Origin: JAHBXC01 sp964350875 | GTDB lineage: Bacteria > Planctomycetota > Phycisphaerae > Phycisphaerales > UBA1924 | Direction of reading: 5' to 3' | Assembly (NCBI GenBank): GCA_964350875.1 | Contig: CAYGLT010000086.1 | Coordinates: 1-9,057 of the forward strand | DNA: 9,057 nt | Part shown: positions 1 to 7,947 of the stretch, in pieces | Numbering within the stretch: the stretch's first letter is position 1 | Layout: each line of letters opens with the position of its first letter | The notes under the pieces: model-generated | Seen by the model: only the letters and a program-made list of their open reading frames with translations | Database searches by the model: none | What the model was told of the DNA's origin: nothing | Translations under genes and position numbers: made by a program

Positions 1-1641
1 GATGATCGTGGATTCGGGGAGCGCCTCGAACACGGCGCGAACGACCTCTGAACCCGCCTCGGGGTCGAGCGAGGATGTCGCCTCGTCCATGATCAGGATG
101 CGCGGCGACTTGAGGATCGCGCGGGCGAGGGTGATGCGCTGGCGCTCGCCGCGTGAGAACCGCGCGCCCATCGTGCCGGGAGTGGTGGCGTACCCGATCG
201 GGAGTTTGTCGATGAAGTCGTGCGCGCCGGTCACCTTGCACGCGCGGATCACCTCGTGCACCGACGAGTCGGTGCGCCCGTACAGCACGTTCTCCCACAG
301 CGAGCAGTTGAACAGAAAGACTTCCTGGAACGCGACGCCGATGCCCGATCGGAGTGACGCGATGGGCCAGTCCGTCGTGGGGCGATCGTCGATGAGCACG
401 CGCCCCGAGGTCGGGATGTGGAACCTCGGGATCAGGTTCGCGAGCGAGGTCTTGCCGATGCCGCTGGGCCCGGTGATCGCGACGCGTTCGCCCGGATTCA
501 CGACGAACGACACTCCCGTGAGCACCTCGCCCTGATCCTCGTATCCGACACCGACATCTTCGAACACGATCTTGCCGACGAACGACGACACATCGAGCGC
601 GGCGTCGTCGGTCCCCAGCGGCTCTTCGGGACGCGTCGCGAGCACCTTGTTGATGCGCTCGGCGCTCACGCGTGCGCGGGCCATGTGGCTCGCGCTGCTC
701 AGCCCGTCGAGCACGGTCGGGTAGAGCATCATCGCGTACCCGAGGTACATGAAGAACTCGCCCGTCGTCATCACGCCCGAGACGACCTGCCACGCGCCGA
801 ACCCGAGCAGCACGATCGTGGCGGCGCCGATGAGCAGGTCCGCGACGACCTTCTGGCCGACATGCAAGAGTTGCGAACGCATGAACGAGCGCCGGACCGC
901 CGCGATCGACGAATCGAAGATGCGTCGCTCTCGTTTCTCCGCGGTGAAGCCCTTCACAACCTCCATGCCCATGAGGCGCTCGACGATCGCGCCGTGCGCC
1001 TCGGCGAGGTGGCTCTGCGCCAGTGCGTAGGTGTGGCGCATGGGCGAGTTGAAGGTGCGGAAAGTCAGGAAGTGCAACGGCAGCAGCAGCACGGTCGCGA
1101 TCGCGAGACGCCAGTTGATCGCGAAGATCACGACCATCAGCACGGAAAAAGTGATCAGGTTGAAGAGCAGTTTGGGGAGGTGCTCCTCGATGAACTGCTG
1201 GAGCCGGCTCGTGTCGTCCATGACGCGCGACGAGAGTTCGCCCACCTGCTCGGGCGCGTCGCAATCGATGCTCATCTCCTGGAGACGCCCGAAGAGTTCG
1301 CTGCGCAGGCCGTAGGAGAGGTCTTCCGCGACGGCGACGCTCATCATCCTGCTCGAGAAGAACAGCGTGTTGCGCAGGATGTAGGCGATGGCGATGCCGC
1401 CGAGGATCGGCCAGATCAGCGGCCAGTCGGCGTCGTGCCCCTGACCGGGGAGCACGCGATCGACGATGAGTTTCAGCGCGTACGGGACGGCCATGTTGAC
1501 CGCCGTCAGCGCGGCGAGCATCACGAGCACCGAGATGATCTGGGGCGTGTACCCGCGCAGGGATATGCGGCGGATCGGCGCCCGCGGTCCGGGCGGGAAG
1601 ACCCTTTCGTGCAGATGCTTCAGGAGCGTGGCTGGCCGCAT
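1..1641 (-). CDS. ABC exporter, fused permease and ATPase (MsbA/ABCB-like), C-terminus cut by window edge
   Basis: This is an inner-membrane half-transporter that would pump a lipid or hydrophobic compound outward using ATP, working as a homodimer or heterodimer. The reading frame is open from an ATG at 1641 to base 1 (547 residues); a TGA lies three codons upstream, so this ATG is the first possible start, although only a weak ribosome site precedes it. Hydrophobic segments at about residues 34-60, 72-96, 156-175, 177-195, 264-289 and 295-315 fit the six-helix exporter fold. The ATPase half shows an A-loop Tyr near 367, Walker A GPSGIGKTS (391-399), Q-loop Gln439, signature FSRGE (495-499), Walker B ILIMDE (515-520) and D-loop SSLD. 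The frame leaves the window just before the expected H-loop His, so perhaps 40-50 residues are missing. The substrate cannot be told from sequence. It follows the secretin by 44 bases and is probably co-transcribed with it. Confidence 0.95.
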   Translation of the reverse strand, partial: MRPATLLKHLHERVFPPGPRAPIRRISLRGYTPQIISVLVMLAALTAVNMAVPYALKLIVDRVLPGQGHDADWPLIWPILGGIAIAYILRNTLFFSSRMMSVAVAEDLSYGLRSELFGRLQEMSIDCDAPEQVGELSSRVMDDTSRLQQFIEEHLPKLLFNLITFSVLMVVIFAINWRLAIATVLLLPLHFLTFRTFNSPMRHTYALAQSHLAEAHGAIVERLMGMEVVKGFTAEKRERRIFDSSIAAVRRSFMRSQLLHVGQKVVADLLIGAATIVLLGFGAWQVVSGVMTTGEFFMYLGYAMMLYPTVLDGLSSASHMARARVSAERINKVLATRPEEPLGTDDAALDVSSFVGKIVFEDVGVGYEDQGEVLTGVSFVVNPGERVAITGPSGIGKTSLANLIPRFHIPTSGRVLIDDRPTTDWPIASLRSGIGVAFQEVFLFNCSLWENVLYGRTDSSVHEVIRACKVTGAHDFIDKLPIGYATTPGTMGARFSRGERQRITLARAILKSPRILIMDEATSSLDPEAGSEVVRAVFEALPESTII

Positions 1642-1685
1642 GGGTCTTCAGCGTACCCGATGCGCGCCGGACCGCGAAGAGGAGT

Positions 1686-4418
1686 TCACCATGCTTCGTC
1701 GTTCCTTCGCGGGTCCATCGCGGGCAGGTTGCCCTGCGCGGCCTTGGGGATCGCGATCTCCAGCGCCGCCAGCGACTCCTCGATCTGCGCGATGGTCGCC
1801 GAGTAATAGTGCTCGGTGTCGAAGAACAGTTTGGCGACATCCGAGTCGAGGACCTGGATGTCCGCGGCGTTGATGTCGGGGATCTGGAGCATCGTGCCGA
1901 CATGGAAATGCTTGAGCCGCTGCCCGGCGATGCCGCCGTTGAGCAGGGCCATGCGCTTGAGAACGATCGCGCGGCGGAGACGCAGGAGGTCCTGGGGCGC
2001 CTGGATGATCACCGTCGCCGTGGGGCGGCCTTCCTGGTCTGTCTGGTTCATCTCCCACATGAGTCGTCGCCATTCGGCGCGGTCTTCGCAGTCGATGATC
2101 GAGACCTCGGGGATCCGCTCCGTGCCGAGCGAGCCGGGGTCCTGGGAGTGACGGTCGAAGTAGTAGCGGAACGCGATGGCGCGGCCGGGGTTGTGCTCGA
2201 AGAAACTGTTGATGCCGCCCTCGCCGTACTCGGTGAGGAGTTCGCTCAGGAAGCGGACCTGATACCCCGAACTCGGCTCTTCGGCGAAGTAGATGATGCG
2301 GTCGACCTCGATCTTCTCACCGATGTTGAGGTTCTTGATCACCTCGTACATCATGCGTTCGACGAGGATGTGCTCGCCCGGGATGCTGTCGCCCGTGAAC
2401 TGGTTGAAGGGGGCGACGGACGCGTAACGGAAGTTCTTTCGGACGAGTTCGTTGACCTCGCGCTTCGCGTCGACGAGCCTGTCGTTGCCCGTGAGGAAGG
2501 CCAGATCGAAGACTTCCGACTCGCGCAGGCGGTGGACATCGCGGTGGAGTTTGTACCCGGTGATGTCGAAGGTCGGCTCGGACTTCGGGTTGACGCGGCT
2601 TTCCGCGGTGTCCTCGGGGAGCACATACGGCGTAAGCACGATGATCACCTCGCGCTTGGACTCTTCCCAGCGCTGAGACTGGAAGAGCGGGCCGAAGAGC
2701 GGGAGATCGCCAAGGAGCGGGACCTTCTGCTTGACGAAGTCTTCCTGCCTGCTCACGAGGCCGCCGATGATGAGCGGCGTGTTGTTGGGGATGCGCGCGT
2801 AGGTCTGCACCTGACGACTCGCGATGGTCGGCGCCGAGGCGAGGACCTGCCCGTTCTCGCCGACGAGTTCCAGTTCCTGCCCGGGGATCGACGAGGAGAC
2901 CGTGGTGTCGATCTGGAGACTGATCTCGTTGCTCTGGGCATCGATGCGCGGGCGCACATTCAGCAGGATGCCCGTGGGGATGTAGCGGAAGTCGAACGCG
3001 ATCTTGGACGCGTTGCCGCTGATGCCTTCCTGACTGGTGGCGACGGGGATGTCGGTGCCCACGCGGATCGTGGCCTGGCGGTTGTCGAGCGTGACGACGC
3101 TGGGCCGCGAGAGGATCTCGGCCTTGCGTTCGGTCACGAGCGCCTTCAGTCGCACGCTCCATTCGGAGGGCAGGTTCAGGCGGGAATCGAAGACCGCGTT
3201 GAGAGTTTCGGTCGCGCGCTCCGGGTTGAGCGTTCCGAGGAGCAGGTCGAACGATCCCTCCTGGAGTTGCCATTCGACGCCGAGTTCCTTGAGGCCGTCG
3301 TCGCCGATCTCGATGACCATGCCCTCGATGAACACCTGACGCGCCGGGACATCGATAAGGTCATCGAGCAGGCGGAGCACATGGCTGTACTGCTCGGGGT
3401 GGGCGGGGTGGAACAGCACGACGAGTTGGGACGATGGTCCGGCGACGGTGTCGGTGTTCATGCGTCGCGACGAAACGGGGACGGTGAAGAGGCCGCTCGG
3501 GTGGATCGCGCTCTTGCCGTCCGCTTCGATGAGGGTCATCGAGTCCGCCTGAGGCGCGGGCATCTGCGCGACGAGCGGGAGTTTGGCGAAGTCGATCTTG
3601 AGTTCGGTGATCTGCTCGGCGTTGACGACCTGCGTGCCCAGCATCCTCAGCGCCTTGGCCGCGGCGTCGGCGTCGACATAACTGAGTTGCACGACCTTGG
3701 CCTCGAGATCCTGCACGGTGAGTCCGGTGCGCTGCGCGATGGACGCGTCGATTGCTTCCTTGACCCATTCGTCGAGCCGCCGGATGTCCTCGTTGGCGGT
3801 CGTTTGCTGGGGAGAGAGCACGAGCCCGTGCGCGAGCAGACGCCCGCCCTGCGAGACGAATCGCCGGTGGCTGATGCGCACGACGCGCAGACCGTCCGGA
3901 GAATTGCGGGCCAGCACGACGGCGGGTTCGACCCGGCTGATCGTGGGCAGAAAGTCGGCGATCTGGGCCACGGCGGTCGTGTACCCGAGTTCGGTCTGGA
4001 AGCGCAGCGCGAGGATGTCGAGGAACTCGAGGATCTCGGTGTCGCTCATGCGGCCCACGCCGACGGTTCGGCCGGAGCCCTCGGGCCAGGAGCGGTGGTC
4101 GTCGGCGAGTTCCTCGATGGAGGGCTCGCCGAAGACGCCGCGCGAGTCCATCTCGACGACGGTCGTGGGCTGACGCTTGGCGATGGACGCGCGGAGCATC
4201 GCCTCTTCCTTGCGGCGCTCCTCGACCTGCCTGACCGCCTCGGCGAGGAGAGTGGCCTTGTCCTCTTCGACGATGACGCCTGAGGAGACGCGGGGCTGCT
4301 CCATCGTGGTCGAGCGCAGGGTCTCCTTCGAGACCGACACGCAGGCCGTGAGGGAGAGGGCGACGACGGCCGCGGCGCCGACGGCGAGGTTCGTGAGCGT
4401 GAGGACGCGTCTGTGCAT
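1686..4418 (-). CDS. Lipoprotein secretin (GspD/PilQ superfamily) with a long unassigned C-terminal region
   Basis: Secretins form large multimeric gated channels in the outer membrane for type II/III secretion, type IV pili or phage export. Starting at the ATG at 4418 gives 910 residues; this start is preferred over a TTG at 4439 because it gives a clean lipoprotein signal (MHRR, hydrophobic core, lipobox LTAC with Cys26) and has AGGGA about 9 bases upstream. After a charged, possibly coiled-coil stretch (about 50-85) and an unassigned region, residues about 240-265 resemble a secretin_N/NolW repeat. Residues about 330-385 carry a second such segment leading into the start of the secretin domain (RQVFIEGMVIEIG). 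The core runs to about 600, with the GGL segment near 552 and the diagnostic VPLLGDLPLFGPLF at 566-579, followed by EVIIVLTPYVL. About 305 further residues follow that match no domain I recognise, ending in Trp. No GspE/F/G or Pil partner is visible nearby, so the exact system is unknown. It could be a type II-like secretin specific to its lineage. Confidence 0.93.
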   Translation of the reverse strand: MHRRVLTLTNLAVGAAAVVALSLTACVSVSKETLRSTTMEQPRVSSGVIVEEDKATLLAEAVRQVEERRKEEAMLRASIAKRQPTTVVEMDSRGVFGEPSIEELADDHRSWPEGSGRTVGVGRMSDTEILEFLDILALRFQTELGYTTAVAQIADFLPTISRVEPAVVLARNSPDGLRVVRISHRRFVSQGGRLLAHGLVLSPQQTTANEDIRRLDEWVKEAIDASIAQRTGLTVQDLEAKVVQLSYVDADAAAKALRMLGTQVVNAEQITELKIDFAKLPLVAQMPAPQADSMTLIEADGKSAIHPSGLFTVPVSSRRMNTDTVAGPSSQLVVLFHPAHPEQYSHVLRLLDDLIDVPARQVFIEGMVIEIGDDGLKELGVEWQLQEGSFDLLLGTLNPERATETLNAVFDSRLNLPSEWSVRLKALVTERKAEILSRPSVVTLDNRQATIRVGTDIPVATSQEGISGNASKIAFDFRYIPTGILLNVRPRIDAQSNEISLQIDTTVSSSIPGQELELVGENGQVLASAPTIASRQVQTYARIPNNTPLIIGGLVSRQEDFVKQKVPLLGDLPLFGPLFQSQRWEESKREVIIVLTPYVLPEDTAESRVNPKSEPTFDITGYKLHRDVHRLRESEVFDLAFLTGNDRLVDAKREVNELVRKNFRYASVAPFNQFTGDSIPGEHILVERMMYEVIKNLNIGEKIEVDRIIYFAEEPSSGYQVRFLSELLTEYGEGGINSFFEHNPGRAIAFRYYFDRHSQDPGSLGTERIPEVSIIDCEDRAEWRRLMWEMNQTDQEGRPTATVIIQAPQDLLRLRRAIVLKRMALLNGGIAGQRLKHFHVGTMLQIPDINAADIQVLDSDVAKLFFDTEHYYSATIAQIEESLAALEIAIPKAAQGNLPAMDPRRNDEAW

Positions 4419-4590
4419 GGGGGGCGATCCCTGCCGCAAGGTCGAGGAGGGCCGTGGGAGAGGCCGGGAGAAGGGTTTCTCAGCCCCTCATCGGCATAAC
4501 CCGGGGGCGGGCATCGAGGAAGCCGGCCCGTCTCAGCGATTCCTGCCCCACCGCACGGGGCGCCCTGTCCCCCGTCCCCCACCGCCGCAC

Positions 4591-6036
4591 TCAGAGCACG
4601 GGCCCGAGCATGGCCACGGTGTTGTTGATCAGGCGACGACCGAGCGACCAGCCCCTGACCATCTCGGCGGTGATCTCCTTGGAGGACGCGAGGTAGACAT
4701 CCTGGCGGGCCCGCATGGCGGCGGTTGCCGCGGGATCGTTCAGGAGGATGTTGTTCTCGTAGTTGAGTTCGAAACTGCGCCGGTCCATGTTGGCCGAGCC
4801 GATGAGGGTGACCTCGCCGTCGAGCGTCAGCGACTTGGTGTGGAGCAGGCCGCCCACATACTCGAAGATGCGCACGCCTGCTTCGAGGAGTTCTTCGTAG
4901 TAACTGTGGCTGGCGGCGGCGACGATACGAGAATCGCATCGCGCGGGGAAGATGATCGTGGTCTTCACGCCTCGCCGCGCACTCGCGCAGAGCGCTGCCT
5001 GCATCGACTCGGTTGGCACATAGTACGGGGTGGTGATGAACAGGTCGCGCCGCGCGGTGTAGATGAGATTCTCGAAGACCTCGGGCATCGCGGAGTAGCG
5101 GTTGGTCGGTCCGGTGCCGAACGCCATCGCGGTGAAGCCGTCGGGCGAACCTTCGAGTGGCTGCCTCAGCAGATCGTCGATGTCGTCGTTCTTGACCTGC
5201 GCCATCCAGTCGCTGGCGAAGAGGAACTGGTTCTGGCGCACGACGGGCCCCTGGAAGCGCATGACGGCGTCGACCCACGGCGCGTACTTCGGTTTGACGC
5301 GGAACTCGGGATCGGCGCAGTTCTGGCTGCCGCAATAGGTGATCTTGTTGTCGATGACGAGGATCTTGCGGTGGTTGCGCAGGTCGACGCGGCCGCGGAG
5401 CGCGCGGACCAGCGGGTTGCCGACGGGGAGCGCGACGCCCAAGCGGACTCCCGCTTCGCGCATCTCCTTCCAGATCTTGGACTTGATCATGTCGCGCGAG
5501 CCGAGACCGTCGGCCATCGCGCGGCAGGTCACCCCGCGCGCGGCGGCGCGCTTCAGGGCGTCGGCGACCTTGCGGCCGTTGTTGTCGGTGAGCCAGATGT
5601 AGAAGATCAGGTGTACATGCTCGCTGGCGTTGTCGATGTCCTCGACCATGCGATCGATGGCGGCGTTGGAGTCCTCCATCAGTTCGGCGGTGTTTCCGCC
5701 GTGCGCGGAGAACCCGTTGATCGATCCGGTGGCGCGGTAGAGGTGTTGGTAGTCCTCGCACTCCGTGGGGCGAACATCGGGCGCGTCGCTCCCCGGCGCA
5801 TCGTGGACTCTCGGGAGTTGGTCGAGGATCGCTTTCGCCCTGCGCACGCGGGCGCGGCCGATGTTGACCTCGCCCAGCAGGATGTACGCGATGATGCCCA
5901 CGACCGGCGCGAACACGATGACGACCAGCCACGCGATTCGCGACGCGGGATCGCGGTGCGGGCGGATGACGATCCGGATGGCGATCGCGATGTGGATCGC
6001 GATGTAGATCAGACTGACGATCGTGGAATAGTGCAT
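4591..6036 (-). CDS. cls: Cardiolipin synthase (phospholipase D superfamily, ClsA-like)
   Basis: Cardiolipin synthases of this family condense two phosphatidylglycerol molecules into cardiolipin and glycerol at the inner membrane. The 481-residue length is typical of ClsA. Two N-terminal hydrophobic segments (about 1-24 and 34-55), the second ending in GEVNIG, match the PLDc_N membrane region. Two complete HKD catalytic motifs follow: H222, K224, D229 with GSQN at 236-239, and H399, K401, D406 with GSAN at 413-416. All catalytic residues are present, so the enzyme should be active. The ATG at 6036 is used because it begins the first membrane helix; a GAGGAG at 6054-6059 lies 17 bases upstream, too far for a standard ribosome site, so the exact start is slightly uncertain. 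The gene lies downstream of a terminator and probably has its own promoter in 6037-6120, though I see no convincing -35/-10 pair. A related PLD-family phosphatidyltransferase with another lipid substrate is the main alternative. Confidence 0.93.
   Translation of the reverse strand: MHYSTIVSLIYIAIHIAIAIRIVIRPHRDPASRIAWLVVIVFAPVVGIIAYILLGEVNIGRARVRRAKAILDQLPRVHDAPGSDAPDVRPTECEDYQHLYRATGSINGFSAHGGNTAELMEDSNAAIDRMVEDIDNASEHVHLIFYIWLTDNNGRKVADALKRAAARGVTCRAMADGLGSRDMIKSKIWKEMREAGVRLGVALPVGNPLVRALRGRVDLRNHRKILVIDNKITYCGSQNCADPEFRVKPKYAPWVDAVMRFQGPVVRQNQFLFASDWMAQVKNDDIDDLLRQPLEGSPDGFTAMAFGTGPTNRYSAMPEVFENLIYTARRDLFITTPYYVPTESMQAALCASARRGVKTTIIFPARCDSRIVAAASHSYYEELLEAGVRIFEYVGGLLHTKSLTLDGEVTLIGSANMDRRSFELNYENNILLNDPAATAAMRARQDVYLASSKEITAEMVRGWSLGRRLINNTVAMLGPVL
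5983..6006. repeat. Two tandem copies of a 12-base unit inside the cls signal-anchor region
   Basis: GATCGCGATGTG (5983-5994) is followed directly by GATCGCGATGTA (5995-6006), 11 of 12 bases identical, and the next four bases begin a third copy. On the coding (minus) strand the units encode I-Y-I-A and I-H-I-A within the first transmembrane helix of cardiolipin synthase, so the repeat is in frame. A gain or loss of a unit would lengthen or shorten the helix by four residues without breaking the gene. It is probably ordinary low-complexity coding sequence. Confidence 0.55.
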
Positions 6037-6120
6037 AGCGTGCTGCGCCGTGGCTCCTCAGGGCGTGCGGGTCAACGGGATCGCGTGCGAGTCTACTTGT
6101 TCTCGCGAGCGGCGTGCGTC

Positions 6121-6160
6121 CAACGAGAAAGACCCCCGCCGGAAATCGGCGAGGGCCTTC
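6121..6160 (-). terminator. Rho-independent terminator after the DUF1254/1214 gene
   Basis: Read on the minus strand, an 11-base stem GGCCCTCGCCG / CGGCGGGGGTC (two G-U wobbles, arms at 6147-6157 and 6131-6141) closes a five-base loop ATTTC (6146-6142). The sequence just before the stem contains AA and the sequence after it reads TTTCTCGTT, extending the stem and giving a U-rich tail. The hairpin begins about 22 bases past the stop codon at 6182. One wobble pair becomes a C-A mismatch when read on the plus strand, so the structure favours the minus-strand direction, matching the genes. Confidence 0.8.
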
Positions 6161-6181
6161 GGGGATCGTGCTCAGGATCGC

Positions 6182-7801
6182 TCAGTTGACGAGTTCGATC
6201 TCGGATGGACGCCATGTCTTGTCGAAGAACGGCTCGAGGGGGCTGTAGAGGCGCAGGACGATGAACCACCCCTTGTCGGGATCGGTCTGGATCCAGTTGC
6301 CGCGCGCAACGCCCTCAGGCTGGGTCGGGCCGAAATACACGGTGACGGAGCCGTCGCGGCTGGGCTCGGCGGCGGGCGACGGGTAACTCTGGCTGCCGGC
6401 GCGGGGGTAGCGCTGGGGAGTCGCGAGCATCGAGCGCGTCATGTTGTCGTAGAGCGTGAACGACCAGAAGTTGGCCTCGGGGATGCCCTTCGGGAGCGTG
6501 ACCTTGTAGGTCTTCGAGCCGTCGAAGTGGTTGCCGTCGGCGTCTTCGACCGCGAGCAGGTACTGGGAGCCGATGTGGGTGAGGCGCATGGCCATCGCGG
6601 GGGTGATGCCGGTGGCGACATAAAAGAAGTTCGTGCGCGCGTCCATCGTCCGGTACCCGGTGGGCGGGAAGGGCTTCACGCCGTCGCGTGTGATCTCAGG
6701 GATGGGCGTTTCGAACTGGTAGCCGGTGACGAAGAGGAAGTTGAACCACTTGGAGCCGGGGTAGTAGTACCAGTCGGGATCGCGCGGGCTCATGATGAGC
6801 GTGCGCGACGCGGCGTTGGCGTCCGCGAGCGCCTCGTTCATGATCTTGCGCATCCGCGCGTCGGGCGCGAACGACTTGCCCTTGACGATGCCGATGGCGG
6901 CGACCGGGCCCATCAGTTCGGGATCGAGCGAGGTCGCCGGTTCGCGCTGGACGACCGTGTTGAGCATCTCGTAGAAGGTCCAGTCGTTCGGAGGGACGGT
7001 GTTGAACACCTTGCCGCTGCCCTCATGGAACACGGTCGCGGGCGGTTCCTTGATCTGCGCGAGCGGCGCCTTGCCCTCGAGGAACTCGGCGATGGGCGTT
7101 CCGAAACCGCCCGGCTCGTACTGGTAGACCTTGGTGTGATCGCGGATCGTCTGGACGACGGGCTTGGGATCGTGGCCGTCCTTCAGGAACGACCGACCGA
7201 ACCAGAGGATCGTGTTGGTCTTGCAATGCGCGATGTTGAAGCCGCCCTCGGGGAGCGCGCCCTCGTAGTCGGGTGGGACAATGAGGTACTTGCCGCCCTC
7301 GCCGCGGTCCGGACCGGGAAGCCCCAGGTCGATCACCCAGCGGAACCACGCGTCCTGCACGGTGCCGAGGAACTTCGGGGGCGCCTCGATGACCACGGGC
7401 CCCTTGGTGAGGTCCGCGTAGCCCATGACATAGATGGTGTCGGCGTTGGCGGTGAGGAAGAGCGAGTCGCTGTCCATCAACTCGGAGAAGACGAGGACAT
7501 CGTTCGGCTTCATGCCGAGGTCTTCCATGCCCTGGCGGAGGGCCTGGATGCTGACGCCGCGCATGGTGTCCGTGAAGACGCGGTAGGCGTAGGTGTAGTC
7601 GATGTTGTCGTAGACGCGGCGCGCGGTCTCGTCGGTTGGCACACCGTTCTTGAACTCGAGCGTGCCGATGCGCGTCTCGACGCGATCGGGGGTGACGAGG
7701 GACGGCGGGATGTTGTGCGTTGACTGCGCCGTCGAACAGGCGGCGAGGGACATGCCGGTCCCGACCGCGACAGCAGCGATAATTGATGCGCGAAGATTCA
7801 C
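6182..7801 (-). CDS. DUF1254 and DUF1214 domain lipoprotein of unknown function
   Basis: This is a 539-residue exported protein with both conserved halves of the DUF1254/DUF1214 family, whose biochemical role is not established. It starts with GTG at 7801, supported by AAGGA seven bases upstream. The N-terminus is a lipoprotein signal: a short basic start, hydrophobic core and lipobox LAAC with Cys22, so the protein should be membrane-anchored on the periplasmic side. The DUF1254 part is marked by NADTIYVMGYADLTKGPVV at about 118-137. The DUF1214 part is marked by FWSFTLYDNM (445-454) and by the block from DGSVTVYFGP (483-492) through GNWIQT and LRLYSP to TWRPSEIE near the C-terminus. Both domains look complete. 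It ends 22 bases before a strong terminator and lies 146 bases after the sulfatase, so it could be the last gene of that unit or have its own promoter. Confidence 0.93.
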   Translation of the reverse strand: MNLRASIIAAVAVGTGMSLAACSTAQSTHNIPPSLVTPDRVETRIGTLEFKNGVPTDETARRVYDNIDYTYAYRVFTDTMRGVSIQALRQGMEDLGMKPNDVLVFSELMDSDSLFLTANADTIYVMGYADLTKGPVVIEAPPKFLGTVQDAWFRWVIDLGLPGPDRGEGGKYLIVPPDYEGALPEGGFNIAHCKTNTILWFGRSFLKDGHDPKPVVQTIRDHTKVYQYEPGGFGTPIAEFLEGKAPLAQIKEPPATVFHEGSGKVFNTVPPNDWTFYEMLNTVVQREPATSLDPELMGPVAAIGIVKGKSFAPDARMRKIMNEALADANAASRTLIMSPRDPDWYYYPGSKWFNFLFVTGYQFETPIPEITRDGVKPFPPTGYRTMDARTNFFYVATGITPAMAMRLTHIGSQYLLAVEDADGNHFDGSKTYKVTLPKGIPEANFWSFTLYDNMTRSMLATPQRYPRAGSQSYPSPAAEPSRDGSVTVYFGPTQPEGVARGNWIQTDPDKGWFIVLRLYSPLEPFFDKTWRPSEIELVN

Positions 7802-7807
7802 TGTCGG

Positions 7808-7813
7808 TTCCTT
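7808..7813 (-). promoter_or_regulatory. Ribosome binding site that fixes a GTG start
   Basis: The minus strand reads AAAAAGGAACCGACA directly before GTG at 7801. The AAGGA core sits seven bases from the start codon, ideal spacing, and the first residues form a lipoprotein signal. This supports GTG over any later ATG such as Met17, which would delete most of the signal peptide. Confidence 0.75.
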
Positions 7814-7947
7814 TTTAGATGCGAAGACGGCGCGCGGTTCTCGCCGCCGGGAGGAGAGTGTACCTCCTCACCCGTTGCGAGAGTTGGTGGGATGTTCAGC
7901 ACGCGGCCATGACGCGCGGCGCCACGAGAGAGCCTCGCGAGCGACGC

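Noticed and set aside
1809..4283. An 824-codon open frame on the plus strand opposite the secretin
   Set aside because: Its translation is dominated by Asp, Glu, Arg, Val and Leu without any domain, as expected for an antisense shadow of a high-GC gene. The minus-strand frame has clear secretin motifs.
4545..4561. Hairpin GCCCC-N7-GGGGC in the gap between cls and secretin
   Set aside because: The stem is only five pairs and no U-rich tract follows on the minus strand, so it is not supported as a terminator.
4046..5932. A 628-codon minus-strand frame overlapping cls and the secretin
   Set aside because: It is rich in Arg, Pro and Ser, crosses a gene boundary in the wrong frame and has no motifs, whereas the true frames have catalytic and secretin motifs.
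6037..6120. Promoter for cls, with TTGGAC and TTGACC as possible -35 boxes
   Set aside because: Neither is followed at 16-18 bases by a TA-rich -10 hexamer, so I cannot place a promoter with confidence.
4177..6189. A 670-codon open frame on the plus strand opposite the secretin start and cls
   Set aside because: It spans two real minus-strand genes, their gap and the terminator, and shows no domain or ribosome site. It is a composition artefact.
6050..7723. A 557-codon open frame on the plus strand opposite the DUF1254/1214 gene
   Set aside because: The translation is low-complexity and charged with no family resemblance, while the opposite strand encodes a complete conserved protein.
7857..7862. 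TACACT on the minus strand as a -10 box for the DUF1254/1214 gene
   Set aside because: No recognisable -35 hexamer lies 16-18 bases upstream, and promoter rules for this lineage are uncertain.
7866..7947. Terminator after the sulfatase
   Set aside because: Only short stems such as CGAG-GCTCT-CTCG are present, with no U-run, so read-through to the next gene is possible.
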